Assembly (NCBI GenBank): GCA_903882805.1
Contig: CAIRYK010000075.1
Span: 28,768 to 92,767, forward strand
Direction: 5' to 3'
Source: an uncultured Bacteroidota bacterium
GTDB taxonomy: Bacteria > Bacteroidota > Bacteroidia > Chitinophagales > Chitinophagaceae
Length of the DNA: 64,000 nucleotides
Part shown: positions 33,690-43,050 of the stretch, piece after piece
Numbering within the stretch: position 1 is the stretch's first letter
How the letters are laid out: each line of letters begins with the position of its first letter
The notes under the pieces: generated by a model
Database searches by the model: none
Told to the model about the DNA's origin: nothing
Seen by the model: the letters and a program-made list of their open reading frames with translations, nothing else
Made by a program: the position numbers and the translations under genes

Positions 33690-36146
33690 ATGAAGAAAAT
33701 TGCCCTAATTGTGCTGCTTTATTTTATAAATGTACCGCTTGTTTTTTGTCAGGATGTGTACACTTATGTAAACAATACCGCGGGCATACCCACCTATGTA
33801 GACCCTCTGATACCTGTATTTACCAACCTTACCGCCATAGGCACAGGCGTTACTACGCCCTGCACCTGGGGTTTTAGCGGTATTACAGGTTTCACCGGAC
33901 TTACCTATTCTACAGCGGGCCCCTGTATAGATATTACGCTTACTGCTACGCCTGGTTATACTATAGATGTTACTGGCTTTACCGCCGGCCTGCGCCGGTC
34001 TACCACCGGCCCAACGCTGGCCCGCCTGGCCTATAGCACAGACGGCATATCGTGGACCGATGAAGGGATAGACCATGTGCCGCTCAACGCCGGATGCGCT
34101 ACATCGCCCGCCGGAACAACGCTGGCCAGTTGGAGTCCGTTTTATGTTACCAATCCTACGCTGCATTTCCGCATTTACCCTTATGCAGCATCGGGCATGG
34201 GCGGAACAATACAGATATACGGATTGAGCATCATTGGTTCAGTGCGGTTGTTGTGCACGCCGCCTGTTGTTAGCGTTTCGCCAGCAGCGGCAACCATCTG
34301 CAGCGGCAGCAGCGTAGCGCTTACCGGTAGCGGGGCAGGTCTGGGCGGCGTTTACACCTGGAGTCCGGGCACAGGCTTGTCGGCTACCACAGGCGTCACA
34401 GTTACAGCCAGCCCCACAGCCACTACTACCTATACCGTTATTGGTACAACATCGGTAGGGTGCAGCGACACCACTACTGCAGTGGTAACCGTAAACCCAC
34501 TGCCTGCCACAACCATTACCCCATCTGGTCCGCTAACATTTTGTATCGGCGATACCGTGCGGCTTATTGCGCCTTCCGGCTTAGGCTATACATACCAATG
34601 GAACAATGCATTCGGAGCCATACCCGGCGCTACCAATCAATATTTTACTACTGGAGCCACAGGCATTTATACCGTAGATGTGACAAATGGTTTTGGCTGC
34701 ACTGCTTCCAGCTCCGCCGCAATAGTTACTGCCGTGAGCCTGCCTGTAATTACAGTTAGTCCGGCAGGAGGCAGTATATGCCTGGGCGGCGGCGGATTGT
34801 CGCTTACTGCAAGCGGAGCCGGCCTAGGCGGCGCTTATGCATGGGGCCCTACCACTGGCCTTACACCAGCATTTGGCCCTACAGTACTGGCCAACCCTAC
34901 CGCAACCACCACTTATACCATTACCGGCACATCTGTGATAGGCTGCGTGGGTACTACTACAGTTACGGTTACCGTAAATCCTGCGCCTCCGGCAACAGTG
35001 GTTGCCTCCGGTCCGCTTACTTTTTGCGCCGGCGACGAGGTGACGCTTACCGGACCGGTAGGCTACAGCTACCAATGGTATAACGGCCCCGGACTGATAG
35101 CGGGCGCTACCAATAATACTTACATAGCTACATCATCGGGCGCCTACCGGCTGGTAGTCACCAATAGTTTTGGCTGTAGTACCACCAGCTCGGTGAATAC
35201 AGTGAACACACTTCCTGCCCCAACAGCGTTGATAACAGTAACTGGCAGCGCTGTTTTCTGCGCCGGCGGCAGCGTAACGCTTAATGCCGCTACCGGCCCC
35301 GGCTATGTATATCAGTGGAACAAAGACGGAAGCCCGATAGCGGGCGCTATTGCGCCTGTGTACACCGCATCGTTAACAGGCGCCTACACAGTGCGGGTTA
35401 CCGGTACCAACGGCTGCTCAGCCAATGCTGCCGGTATTATGGTAAATGCAGTAGATCTGCCCTTTATTGAAAATACAGGTCGCAAATTTTGTGCAGGTAC
35501 TACCTCTACGCTCAGGGTCAATACCGGCGGCGCCATTACCGGCATTACCTACCAGTGGTATAGAAACGGCATTGCCATACCCGGCGCCGTGAACGGCAGC
35601 TATATGGCTACCCTGTCTGGCATATATACTTGTTATGTAAACATAGCCGGTAGCTGCGCCACTACCACCGCGCCCGATACTATTACGGTATACCCCACGC
35701 CGCGACCCTTTACCACATTTGATGGAACCTACTACATTGCCAACCCCGGCTACGTAACCTATCAGTGGTACCTGAACACCATAGCTATACCCGGCGCAAC
35801 AACTACTACCCTGAAACCATTTGTAAACGGTAGCTACCGAGTAAGGGTTACAGACCCCAACAACTGCAGCGCCTATAGCATAGAGCAAAACATATACAAT
35901 GTAGGGGTAACCAATATAAACGCAACAGATATAGCCGTATACCCTAATCCGGCTACCACTACCTTACGGATTACTGCCCCTGTTAGCGTAACCGCGCAAA
36001 TAAGCGGAATAGACGGCAAAACAATACTTATCCAGCCCAATGCCGAACAGATAAACATAGCTGAACTGCCCTCCGGGCTGTACCTGTTGCAACTATACAG
36101 CGCCACCGGCGAACGTCTGCTTACGCAGAAGGTAATGAAGCAATAA
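33690..36146 (+). CDS. T9SS-secreted Ig-like repeat surface protein
   Basis: 818 residues, signal peptide MKKIALIVLLYFINVPLVFCQ. An N-terminal beta domain (to about 185) is followed by a series of Ig/PKD-like modules of 75-90 residues, each starting around a Cys before a G-rich segment (ATICSGSSVALTGSGAG, GPLTFCIGDTVRL, GSICLGGGGLSLTASGAG, GPLTFCAGDEVTL, GSAVFCAGGSVTL) and carrying YQW or YTW. The last 75 residues (IAVYPNPATTTLRI ... LPSGLYLLQLYS) are a type A T9SS sorting domain. It is thus exported and likely attached to the cell surface as an adhesin or structural protein. Cargo type is unknown. A hairpin follows. Confidence 0.9.
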   Translation: MKKIALIVLLYFINVPLVFCQDVYTYVNNTAGIPTYVDPLIPVFTNLTAIGTGVTTPCTWGFSGITGFTGLTYSTAGPCIDITLTATPGYTIDVTGFTAGLRRSTTGPTLARLAYSTDGISWTDEGIDHVPLNAGCATSPAGTTLASWSPFYVTNPTLHFRIYPYAASGMGGTIQIYGLSIIGSVRLLCTPPVVSVSPAAATICSGSSVALTGSGAGLGGVYTWSPGTGLSATTGVTVTASPTATTTYTVIGTTSVGCSDTTTAVVTVNPLPATTITPSGPLTFCIGDTVRLIAPSGLGYTYQWNNAFGAIPGATNQYFTTGATGIYTVDVTNGFGCTASSSAAIVTAVSLPVITVSPAGGSICLGGGGLSLTASGAGLGGAYAWGPTTGLTPAFGPTVLANPTATTTYTITGTSVIGCVGTTTVTVTVNPAPPATVVASGPLTFCAGDEVTLTGPVGYSYQWYNGPGLIAGATNNTYIATSSGAYRLVVTNSFGCSTTSSVNTVNTLPAPTALITVTGSAVFCAGGSVTLNAATGPGYVYQWNKDGSPIAGAIAPVYTASLTGAYTVRVTGTNGCSANAAGIMVNAVDLPFIENTGRKFCAGTTSTLRVNTGGAITGITYQWYRNGIAIPGAVNGSYMATLSGIYTCYVNIAGSCATTTAPDTITVYPTPRPFTTFDGTYYIANPGYVTYQWYLNTIAIPGATTTTLKPFVNGSYRVRVTDPNNCSAYSIEQNIYNVGVTNINATDIAVYPNPATTTLRITAPVSVTAQISGIDGKTILIQPNAEQINIAELPSGLYLLQLYSATGERLLTQKVMKQ

Positions 36147-36170
36147 GCGTATAACCCAATCCTAAAGTAC

Positions 36171-36204
36171 AAAATGGCAATCCTGTGCGGGATGGCCATT
36201 TTTG
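36171..36204 (+). terminator. Terminator after the Ig-like protein
   Basis: Stem aaaatggc.atcc / ggat.gccatttt with a T run, 24 nt after the stop. Confidence 0.75.
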
Positions 36205-36574
36205 TATTATAGGTTATATGCATGTCGGAATCTTTTAGCGGGCATGGGAATAGAAATAGCGCTGTAAGCGTTATTGCAATATCTGGTTGCTGGGTTGCAG
36301 AAAAAATGACCTATTTTGCTTAATGTATGCTGGAATGGTTTCAATTATGCATTACTGTGGGCTATTAAGGTATATTGGAAACAAACAACCCAAGTTGAGG
36401 TGAACTGCAAGCGGCCGTACAATCGCTGAAATGCCCACATCCTCACCTCTGGCTAATAACATTTGTGGCCTAACAAATAAGGACTATCAAGGTAGGAAAT
36501 GCCAAAACAATCCGTCATTTTTTACCATGCTGAATTGTTGAAGAAGGGCAACTTTAGTTGCTATTAGTTTCCTC
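36205..36574. other. Intergenic region, about 370 bp
   Basis: Between two convergent genes. No reading frame with coding character and no known RNA seen. A short gcaac-ttta-gttgc hairpin at about 36548-36561 lies just past the ArnT-like gene's stop but has no T run. Confidence 0.55.
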
Positions 36575-38224
36575 TCACTTCAGCTCTACCAGATAAAAAT
36601 GTTTCACCACTTTACTGCGGGTTGATGGGTTGAGGAAGTCGGGGGTTAGCTCGCTTACTTTGTAAAATGGACCGTGGTGCAGTACTTTATATTCCATTCC
36701 GTTTTGTTTCAGTTCGTTCAGTCCTTTGTCCATGGTAAGCACATATTTACGGCCCGCCAGTTGTGTGGGCGCATCTATGCCAGCTATTGTGCCTTGCGCA
36801 TAAAACTGCAGACAGTTTAGTGGGTCGTCTACACCCATGGTCACTACCTGATTGTGGGGCAGCGATTTGTTGTGAATATACCTGCCTGCCTGCGCCCCTA
36901 CCTGATACCGCAGCAATGAGGTGTACACGTGGTTGCTGAGGAAAATATTTACAATAATCATTCCACTAGCGGCCAGGAGAAACACCTTGCCTGCCATACC
37001 CCTGAACGATGCCAGAAATATCCATATAGCCGTTGCTACCGCCCAGCCGGTAACAACCATAAAACCCGACGGGAATACATACACCAGCAATACCAGCGCT
37101 ACAAATAGTATGATGGCCATTACAACGGTAATGAGCGGCTTCATAAACGCATGGAGTTTACGGTATCTTTTTTCTTCCACCATCTGAAAAATAAATCGGG
37201 CGGTGATGATGGACGCCAGAGGGAAGGCAATGAAAATATAATGCGGCAACTGATAGGCCGACGAACCTAAAGCCAGATAGGTAAGCAGAAAACCGCCCGT
37301 AGATATCCATTCCTGATCGGGTTGTAGTTTGAATTTTTGGATAAATAACTGCCAGAAGTTGACAAAGAGGGCCGGAGTGAGCAGCAATACCCAAGGCAGG
37401 TAAGACCACAACATGTTGGAGTAAAGAAACGTAATATCTACCCCGTTTTTCCAGGGGCTTTCGCCGGTAATACGGCCGAAACTCTGGCTCCAGTAAAAAA
37501 AACGTAAGCCTGATACGCCCTTTTGGCCATTTACCATTGCATCCGGGTGCATATCGTATTGCTGGTACAGGCCTATGCTCATAGGTATCAGCAAAATGCC
37601 TATTACTGCTATGCCCAGCAGATAGGCGGGATTTAAAAAATTGCGCCACTGGCGTTTCAGTACCCAGTCTGTACCAAAACAAAATACAGGGGTCATCAGG
37701 GCTATAGGCCCCTTGGTCATCATGCCAAAGGCTATTGCAGCGCTGCCCCACAGCAGGTGTTTTAGTTTTTTTTCAGTTATGTATTCCTGTATCAGCCATA
37801 CCGCGGTTATGGTCCAGCTCATCAGTATGGTGTCGCAGCGCACATCGTTGGTCATGAGCCACATACCCTGGCAGGTGGCCAGTACCAGCGCCGCCATACG
37901 GCCGGTAATATCGCCATACAGCAACTTTGTAAGCCTGTAGGTGGCATATAACGCCCATAGTGCAAACAATATGGACGGTAGTTTGTACCCAAAGTTGTTG
38001 ACGCCAAAGATCTTCATACTCAGGGCGCTTACCCAAAACAGAAACGGCGGTTTATCGAGATAGTTGAGGCCCCTGTCGTATATGTGCAGAAAGTCGCCGC
38101 ATTTCAGCATTTCGCGGCTTATCTCTGCATATTGAGATGCGTCTATATCCATGGTGTCTATCCTGACGCCGGTGAAATAAACGATTGCTATTACAATAAA
38201 AATCCAAAACGGGATTTTGGGCAT
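36575..38224 (-). CDS. ArnT-like GT-C glycosyltransferase
   Basis: 549 residues with about 12 membrane helices. The N-terminal loop after helix 1 reads MDIDASQYAEISREMLKCGD, the acidic catalytic loop of the GT39/GT83 family, followed by YLDKPPFLFWVSALSMKIFG, typical of ArnT and related dolichol- or undecaprenyl-phosphate-sugar transferases. A soluble domain follows near 470-549. These enzymes transfer a sugar from a lipid carrier onto lipid A or proteins at the periplasmic face. The acceptor here is unknown. It is a single gene, with a divergent epimerase gene 230 bp upstream. Confidence 0.87.
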   Translation of the reverse strand: MPKIPFWIFIVIAIVYFTGVRIDTMDIDASQYAEISREMLKCGDFLHIYDRGLNYLDKPPFLFWVSALSMKIFGVNNFGYKLPSILFALWALYATYRLTKLLYGDITGRMAALVLATCQGMWLMTNDVRCDTILMSWTITAVWLIQEYITEKKLKHLLWGSAAIAFGMMTKGPIALMTPVFCFGTDWVLKRQWRNFLNPAYLLGIAVIGILLIPMSIGLYQQYDMHPDAMVNGQKGVSGLRFFYWSQSFGRITGESPWKNGVDITFLYSNMLWSYLPWVLLLTPALFVNFWQLFIQKFKLQPDQEWISTGGFLLTYLALGSSAYQLPHYIFIAFPLASIITARFIFQMVEEKRYRKLHAFMKPLITVVMAIILFVALVLLVYVFPSGFMVVTGWAVATAIWIFLASFRGMAGKVFLLAASGMIIVNIFLSNHVYTSLLRYQVGAQAGRYIHNKSLPHNQVVTMGVDDPLNCLQFYAQGTIAGIDAPTQLAGRKYVLTMDKGLNELKQNGMEYKVLHHGPFYKVSELTPDFLNPSTRSKVVKHFYLVELK

Positions 38225-38454
38225 TGGTATTGGCAGTTTGGTTTCAAAAAAGCTAACTACGGGCTATGTATTTATTGCACGCCTTGTAGTATCCGTTTGT
38301 TTCATAAGTATATAGCGCAGGTAAAACGGCAGAACGCTGAATGTTATTGCAACCGGCGCCAGTCAGAAATAAAGTATGTGCCCATAGGGGCAATTTATGA
38401 CAGGTTTAGGGTGTGCAAATTTTCTGTGAGCAAAAATAGTCGCAATTTTATCCA

Positions 38455-39486
38455 ATGTTGCAATTAAAATACTTTTCCTTCGATTTAGCCTTTCAATATC
38501 CCTTTACTATTGCCAAAGGTACGAAGACGCATCAACCTACGCTAATCACAGCTTTGCGCCTCGGCAATGTTGCCGGTTTTGGCGAAGCGCCCGCTATAAA
38601 TTACTACAACGTTACTGTGCCGCAAATGATAGAAACGCTGGAAGCCAAGCGCGCTATGATAGAGCGGTATGCGCTTACCGATCCGCCGCGTTTCTGGCAT
38701 TTTCTGCATCACCTTATTCCCGGACAGCATTTCCTTACCGCCGCGCTCGACATTGCCGGCTGGGACTTGTTTGCTCAAATGCGCCGCCAGCCGCTACACC
38801 AACTGCTGGGGTTGAAATGGGACGGACCGCCGCTAACCGATTACACCATAGGTATAGATACGCTGCCCGAAATGGCGGCCAAAATGGCGGCGCATCCCTG
38901 GCCGGTGTACAAAATAAAGGTGGCCCGGCCCGACGATATAGACCTGCTGCGCGGCTTGAGGACGCACACAGATGCGCCATTCAGGGTAGATGCTAATGAG
39001 GGCTGGGGGCTGGATGATGCCAAACGGCTGCTGCCCGAGCTGCATGCACTGAACGTGACCCTGCTGGAGCAACCGCTGTCCCGCGAGCATAACGAGGCGA
39101 TGCCCGAACTGAAAGCTCTTTCTCCCATACTGCTGTATGCCGACGAAAGCTGCCGCACCGAGGACGAGGTAATAAAATGCGCCGCCGGGTTTGACGGCAT
39201 AAATATAAAGCTGACAAAGTGCGGGGGCATAACGCCAGCCTTGCGGATGATAAAGCAAGCCCGCGAACTGGGTCTGAAAGTAATGATGGGCTCCATGAAC
39301 GAAAGTACCATAGGCGCTGCGGCTGTAGCTAATATGTGGCCCTTGCTCGATGTGATGGACGCCGACGGACCGCTGCTACTGAGGCAGGATGTGGCGCAGG
39401 GGCTAACTTATGACAATGGCGCTGTAACGCTTAGCGGCGGCAATGGTTTGGGCGTAAAGTTTACTGGGTTGAGAGATAGTGTATAG
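38455..39486 (+). CDS. Dipeptide epimerase (L-Ala-D/L-Glu type)
   Basis: 343 residues, enolase superfamily (muconate lactonising subgroup). The K-x-K motif is YKIKVA (K153, K155). The metal ligands are D179 (RVDANEGW), E205 (LLEQPL) and D230 (ADES). The opposite base is K252 (NIKLTKCGG). The DxD pair (D302, D304 in MDADGP) is the dipeptide-amino contact typical of dipeptide epimerases. In murein recycling this enzyme converts L-Ala-D-Glu to L-Ala-L-Glu. Exact dipeptide specificity is inferred. murI lies 2.6 kb further on. Confidence 0.92.
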   Translation: MLQLKYFSFDLAFQYPFTIAKGTKTHQPTLITALRLGNVAGFGEAPAINYYNVTVPQMIETLEAKRAMIERYALTDPPRFWHFLHHLIPGQHFLTAALDIAGWDLFAQMRRQPLHQLLGLKWDGPPLTDYTIGIDTLPEMAAKMAAHPWPVYKIKVARPDDIDLLRGLRTHTDAPFRVDANEGWGLDDAKRLLPELHALNVTLLEQPLSREHNEAMPELKALSPILLYADESCRTEDEVIKCAAGFDGINIKLTKCGGITPALRMIKQARELGLKVMMGSMNESTIGAAAVANMWPLLDVMDADGPLLLRQDVAQGLTYDNGAVTLSGGNGLGVKFTGLRDSV

Positions 39487-39500
39487 TAGAATGTATTTAG

Positions 39501-39549
39501 TAGAAAGTAGAAAGTAGAAAGTCGCGAGTTGGGGTGGGGGTGTAGGGGT
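39501..39549 (+). repeat. Short tandem repeat and G-rich tract
   Basis: Three copies of tagaaag (39501-39521) followed at 39530-39549 by a G-rich run (ggggtgggggtgtagggg), in the 114-bp gap between the epimerase and the aminotransferase genes. Confidence 0.75.
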
Positions 39550-39600
39550 ATTTTTAGCAGATAGTAGAAGATTTGCGATTTCAAATAAAAAACAAACAAA

Positions 39601-40443
39601 ATGGATTATATAAACCTGAATGGCAAGATAATGACTGCCGACAAGGCAGGGATACCTGTAGATAATGGAGCGTTCAGGTATGGTTATGGCCTGTTTGAAA
39701 CCATGGTGGTGATAAATGGCGCTATAAGGCTGGCCGGCTACCACTGGGAGCGGCTGTTTGCGGGCTTAAAGCTATTGCAGCTGGATACGCCCGCCCTGCA
39801 TACCCCGCAGTGGCTGGAACGCCAGACGCTGGATACTGTGGCGCGCAACAAAGCCGATAATCTGTGCCGGGTGCGGCTGCAGTATTTTGCCGGCGGCGGC
39901 GGCCTGTATGGCGCTAATGCCGTAAAGCCGGGCTTTATAATAGAGTGTTTTGAACTGAATGAGGAAGCGATAGCCTTCAATGAAAACGGACTGACGCTTG
40001 GCGTGGCCGAAGGGTTGGCGAAATCAAAGGATATGCTGAGCAATGTGAAATCGTGCAATGCGCTGATATACGCCATGGGCGCCAGGCAAGCTAAGGCGGA
40101 AAAATGCAACGATATGCTGCTGCGCAACACCGCCGGCAACCTGATAGAAACTACACTGGCCAATGTGTTCTGGATAAAAAATGACATTGTGTATACGCCG
40201 CCGCTTACCGATGGCTGCATAGCGGGCGTGATGCGCCGCCATATAATGAACAGGCTGCCAACGGTGGAAGAAAGCCTGACAGACCAACGCCTGCAGACTG
40301 CCGACGAGGTATTTGTGACCAATGCCGTGAAGGGGATAAAGTGGGTGAAATCTGTAAACGATTATTTTTACTCTGCAGATCGTGTGAAAAAATTGCATAA
40401 CTTAGTATTTCATCTATCCTCCCCCAATATGCTTGCCCTATGA
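39601..40443 (+). CDS. Class IV aminotransferase
   Basis: 280 residues of the branched-chain-aminotransferase/aminodeoxychorismate-lyase fold. N-terminal FRYGYGLFETMVVING, Schiff-base K150 in LSNVKSCNALIYAMGA, and GNLIETTLANVFWI near 180 show PLP binding. The family includes 4-amino-4-deoxychorismate lyase (folate), D-amino-acid aminotransferase and BCAT; the short length and motifs lean to the lyase or D-amino-acid type, but this cannot be settled by eye. The stop overlaps the following barrel gene start (ATGA, 4 nt). Confidence 0.87.
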   Translation: MDYINLNGKIMTADKAGIPVDNGAFRYGYGLFETMVVINGAIRLAGYHWERLFAGLKLLQLDTPALHTPQWLERQTLDTVARNKADNLCRVRLQYFAGGGGLYGANAVKPGFIIECFELNEEAIAFNENGLTLGVAEGLAKSKDMLSNVKSCNALIYAMGARQAKAEKCNDMLLRNTAGNLIETTLANVFWIKNDIVYTPPLTDGCIAGVMRRHIMNRLPTVEESLTDQRLQTADEVFVTNAVKGIKWVKSVNDYFYSADRVKKLHNLVFHLSSPNMLAL

Positions 40444-41138
40444 AAAAGTTGTTTAGTTTGATGCTGCTTTCGCTTCTTGGCGCCGTTCAGTTGTTGGCAG
40501 GGCCGCTCAAAAAATTATCGTTGGGCGGCGAGATAGGGGTGAATGTATCTAACTACTATGGCGAAACCAATGGCGATCCCTACAACAACCTGACCGTAAG
40601 AAAGTTGCGGGCAGGCGTAGTGGCTGATTATGAATTGAATAAAAGATTCAGCTTGCAATCGGGCTTGCTGTATGTGGGCAATGGTTTTGAGCCGCTCAAG
40701 GGCGACCGTATCTACTCAAAAGAGTTGCAGGTACATACTGTACAGCTACCTTTAATAGCTACCGCCAAAATAAATGTGCGCGGCGGCAATACTGCTTTTG
40801 TAGGGCTGGGGCCCTATATTGCGGCCAATGTGGCCGGAAGAACCAATATCTATCATCAACTTTCGCTTCCCTACCTGGCATACGATAATATATCGCGCGA
40901 CCTGAAGGTGGGTAGCAACGCCGACGACGACCTGAAGCTGATAGATTACGGTCTGTGCGCCAATGTAGGCTACCTGCTTACTAATGGCTTATACCTTAAA
41001 GTGCACTATCAGGCAGGTATACCCAACTTGTTGCCCGGCGGCGATGAGCAAAACACGCTGCGCAACTTCAATTTCGGATTTTCAGCGGGCTACGTGGTGA
41101 AAATGAAGGAACGCAAAGCAACAGCTAAGTTGAAATAG
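40440..41138 (+). CDS. PorT-like outer-membrane beta-barrel protein
   Basis: 232 residues with signal peptide ending LLAG. The mature part shows the PF13568-type barrel: LSLGGEIGVNVSNYYGE, RKLRAGVVADYELNKRFSLQ, SGLLYVGNGFEPL, AFVGLGPYIAANVAG and a last strand (FGFSAGYVVKM). The SLQSGLLY motif is typical of the PorT/OmpA-like Bacteroidota barrels. Translation is coupled to the aminotransferase gene. A second barrel of the same kind follows 259 bp downstream. Confidence 0.85.
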   Translation: MKKLFSLMLLSLLGAVQLLAGPLKKLSLGGEIGVNVSNYYGETNGDPYNNLTVRKLRAGVVADYELNKRFSLQSGLLYVGNGFEPLKGDRIYSKELQVHTVQLPLIATAKINVRGGNTAFVGLGPYIAANVAGRTNIYHQLSLPYLAYDNISRDLKVGSNADDDLKLIDYGLCANVGYLLTNGLYLKVHYQAGIPNLLPGGDEQNTLRNFNFGFSAGYVVKMKERKATAKLK

Positions 41139-41397
41139 CATCAATTGGCGTTCATTTTGGCATACGCAAACACAAGAAGTTTGTATTGGCGCATAAAAGG
41201 CAACTGACATAATTGCTTTGTTGGTATAGCTACTATTCAAATTGTTATTTTATACTATCCTGCTGGCGGTAATGGAGTTGCTCCAATGGTTATGGGGTAT
41301 GTACAAGTATGTTGCGCAACTCCGTTTCAGAAAGTGGCAATATATGGCCGGTACTCCTTACTTTAGCGTAGCGGCTCCTCTGTTCGCTGCACTGTTT

Positions 41398-42117
41398 ATG
41401 AAATTTCAATTCTTGCTTATTGGTTGTTTGTTGCTTGTGTGCAGCTCGTTATTGGCGCAGGTGGGTTTTGGTGTAGAGGGGGGCATGGGAATGGCCACTA
41501 TGAGGTTTGCGCCATCGCTATACCCTATACGGTACACCAGCGGCGACGCAAGCGCAATAGCGGGCTACAAGGTGGGCGCTTTTGTAGATGTGCCCCTGCA
41601 AAAACGGATCTATTTCCAGTCGGGATTGCTGTATGCGCGCAAGGGCGCGGTAAAAAAGTTTGGTTATTACTTCAACGATAGTTTTAACACCTCGGTCAGT
41701 CAGGGCGTTTACCTGCATTATATTGATCTGCCCATACAGGTATTGTTCAAATCGGGACAGCAGGGCAAGGGCAGGTTTACACTTGGCCTTGGGGCTGTTT
41801 TGGCCTATGCCGTAGGCGGACATACCGATATTGAAGAGCATTTGGTGTATAACGATACGCCCTATGTGCTCACAGATTATGGCAATGTGAGGGAAGGCAA
41901 TGTGGTGCGCAATTTTGAAGCCAGCGTGCACCTCACGGCCGGTTACGAAATGCCTACAGGGCTTTTTTTCAGAGGATATTATACTGCCGCCATTACCGAC
42001 ATCGGCCTGAATAGCGAAATACTGAAAAACCGTGCGTTGGGCTTATCTGTGGGTTACATTTTTGGGAAGGGCCGCAACATCAACAAAGAGGCCGACCTGA
42101 TAGATAAAGATCATTAG
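41398..42117 (+). CDS. PorT-like outer-membrane beta-barrel protein, second copy
   Basis: 239 residues from ATG 41398 (MKFQFLLIGCLLLVCSSLLA signal peptide). Same pattern as the previous protein: GFGVEGGMGMATMRF, YKVGAFVDVPLQKRIYFQSG followed by LLYARKG, LGLGAVLAYAVGGHTD and a closing GLSVGYIFGKG. The frame can be read from 41242, but the added residues would spoil the signal peptide. The last four bases overlap the convergent murI stop. Confidence 0.84.
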   Translation: MKFQFLLIGCLLLVCSSLLAQVGFGVEGGMGMATMRFAPSLYPIRYTSGDASAIAGYKVGAFVDVPLQKRIYFQSGLLYARKGAVKKFGYYFNDSFNTSVSQGVYLHYIDLPIQVLFKSGQQGKGRFTLGLGAVLAYAVGGHTDIEEHLVYNDTPYVLTDYGNVREGNVVRNFEASVHLTAGYEMPTGLFFRGYYTAAITDIGLNSEILKNRALGLSVGYIFGKGRNINKEADLIDKDH

Positions 42118-42950
42118 CCTGCAGCATCGAGGTGCACAAACTGCGACGCTATTTTCTGCCCAAAGAAAACGGTAGCATGATTGTCGAAATCGGTGGTGTC
42201 GTCGGTGGTATAAAAGCTCATGCGGCCTTGCTTGGTCAGTTTTGCGTCTATTTCGGTATGCCGTTGCAGATAGTCGGCAAGGCTGCCGGCCACAATATCG
42301 CCCTGCGCCACTACATTTATGCCTGGCGGTAGGTACTTTTTTATTTTATCTATCAGCAACGGGTAGTGGGTGCAGGCCAGCAATATAGTATCTATGTCGG
42401 GCGCAGCGGTCAGTAACTGATCGAGGTATTGCTGCACAAAAAAGTCGGCGCCTGCCGATTTGTATTCGCCATACTCTATAAGGGGCACCCACATTGGGCA
42501 GGCCAACTGATGAACGCGCGCCTCCGGGAAAAATTTATGAATTTCTATATCGTACGAGCCCGATGCGATGGTGCCCTTGGTGCCCAGCACGCCTATAGCG
42601 CCGGTTTTGGTATAGCTTCCTATTATTTCAGCGGTTGGCCTTATTACGCCCAGCACGCGCCTGTCGGGGGCAATGCGGGGTAGGTCGGCTTGCTGTATAG
42701 TGCGCAGCGCTTTGGCCGAGGCTGTATTGCAGGCAAGTATCACCAGCGGGCAGCCCATTTTAAAGAACCACTCCACACACTCCAGCGTGTACTGATGCAC
42801 AGTCTCAAACGAGCGGTTGCCATAGGGTGCGCGGCCGTTATCGCCAAGATACACATAGTCGTATTGCGGTAAGAGGGCGGCTATAGATTTGAATACCGTC
42901 AGTCCGCCATAGCCGGAATCGAAAATGCCAATAGGATGAGCTGCGTCCAT
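42114..42950 (-). CDS. murI: Glutamate racemase
   Basis: 278 residues. Makes D-glutamate for peptidoglycan by two-cysteine acid-base catalysis: C74 in ILACNTASAK and C193 in LLACTHYPLL. The N-terminal GIFDSGYGGLTVF and GDNGRAPYG segments are diagnostic. The gene is convergent with the barrel gene (4-nt overlap of stops) and downstream of a terminator of the lipoprotein gene. Confidence 0.97.
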   Translation of the reverse strand: MDAAHPIGIFDSGYGGLTVFKSIAALLPQYDYVYLGDNGRAPYGNRSFETVHQYTLECVEWFFKMGCPLVILACNTASAKALRTIQQADLPRIAPDRRVLGVIRPTAEIIGSYTKTGAIGVLGTKGTIASGSYDIEIHKFFPEARVHQLACPMWVPLIEYGEYKSAGADFFVQQYLDQLLTAAPDIDTILLACTHYPLLIDKIKKYLPPGINVVAQGDIVAGSLADYLQRHTEIDAKLTKQGRMSFYTTDDTTDFDNHATVFFGQKIASQFVHLDAAG

Positions 42951-42980
42951 ACACTAAAGGTAGCAGATATGCGGCACACA

Positions 42981-43010
42981 AAAAAGCCGCCGGCGCTAGG
43001 GCCGGCGGCT
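42981..43010 (-). terminator. Terminator after the lipoprotein gene
   Basis: 10-bp GC stem agccgccggc / gccggcggct followed, on the minus strand, by six T. 41 nt past the lipoprotein stop. Confidence 0.92.
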
Positions 43011-43050
43011 GTATATAGCTTAGCGCGGCTTTTGTTGCCGCATTAGTGTA

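Noticed and set aside
36205-36574. Small RNA or gene in the convergent gap
   Set aside because: No stable hairpin with T run, promoter pair or coding frame that could be supported.
41242-41397. Upstream extension of the second PorT-like barrel
   Set aside because: It would place 52 residues before a clear signal peptide; the internal ATG 41398 is the better start.
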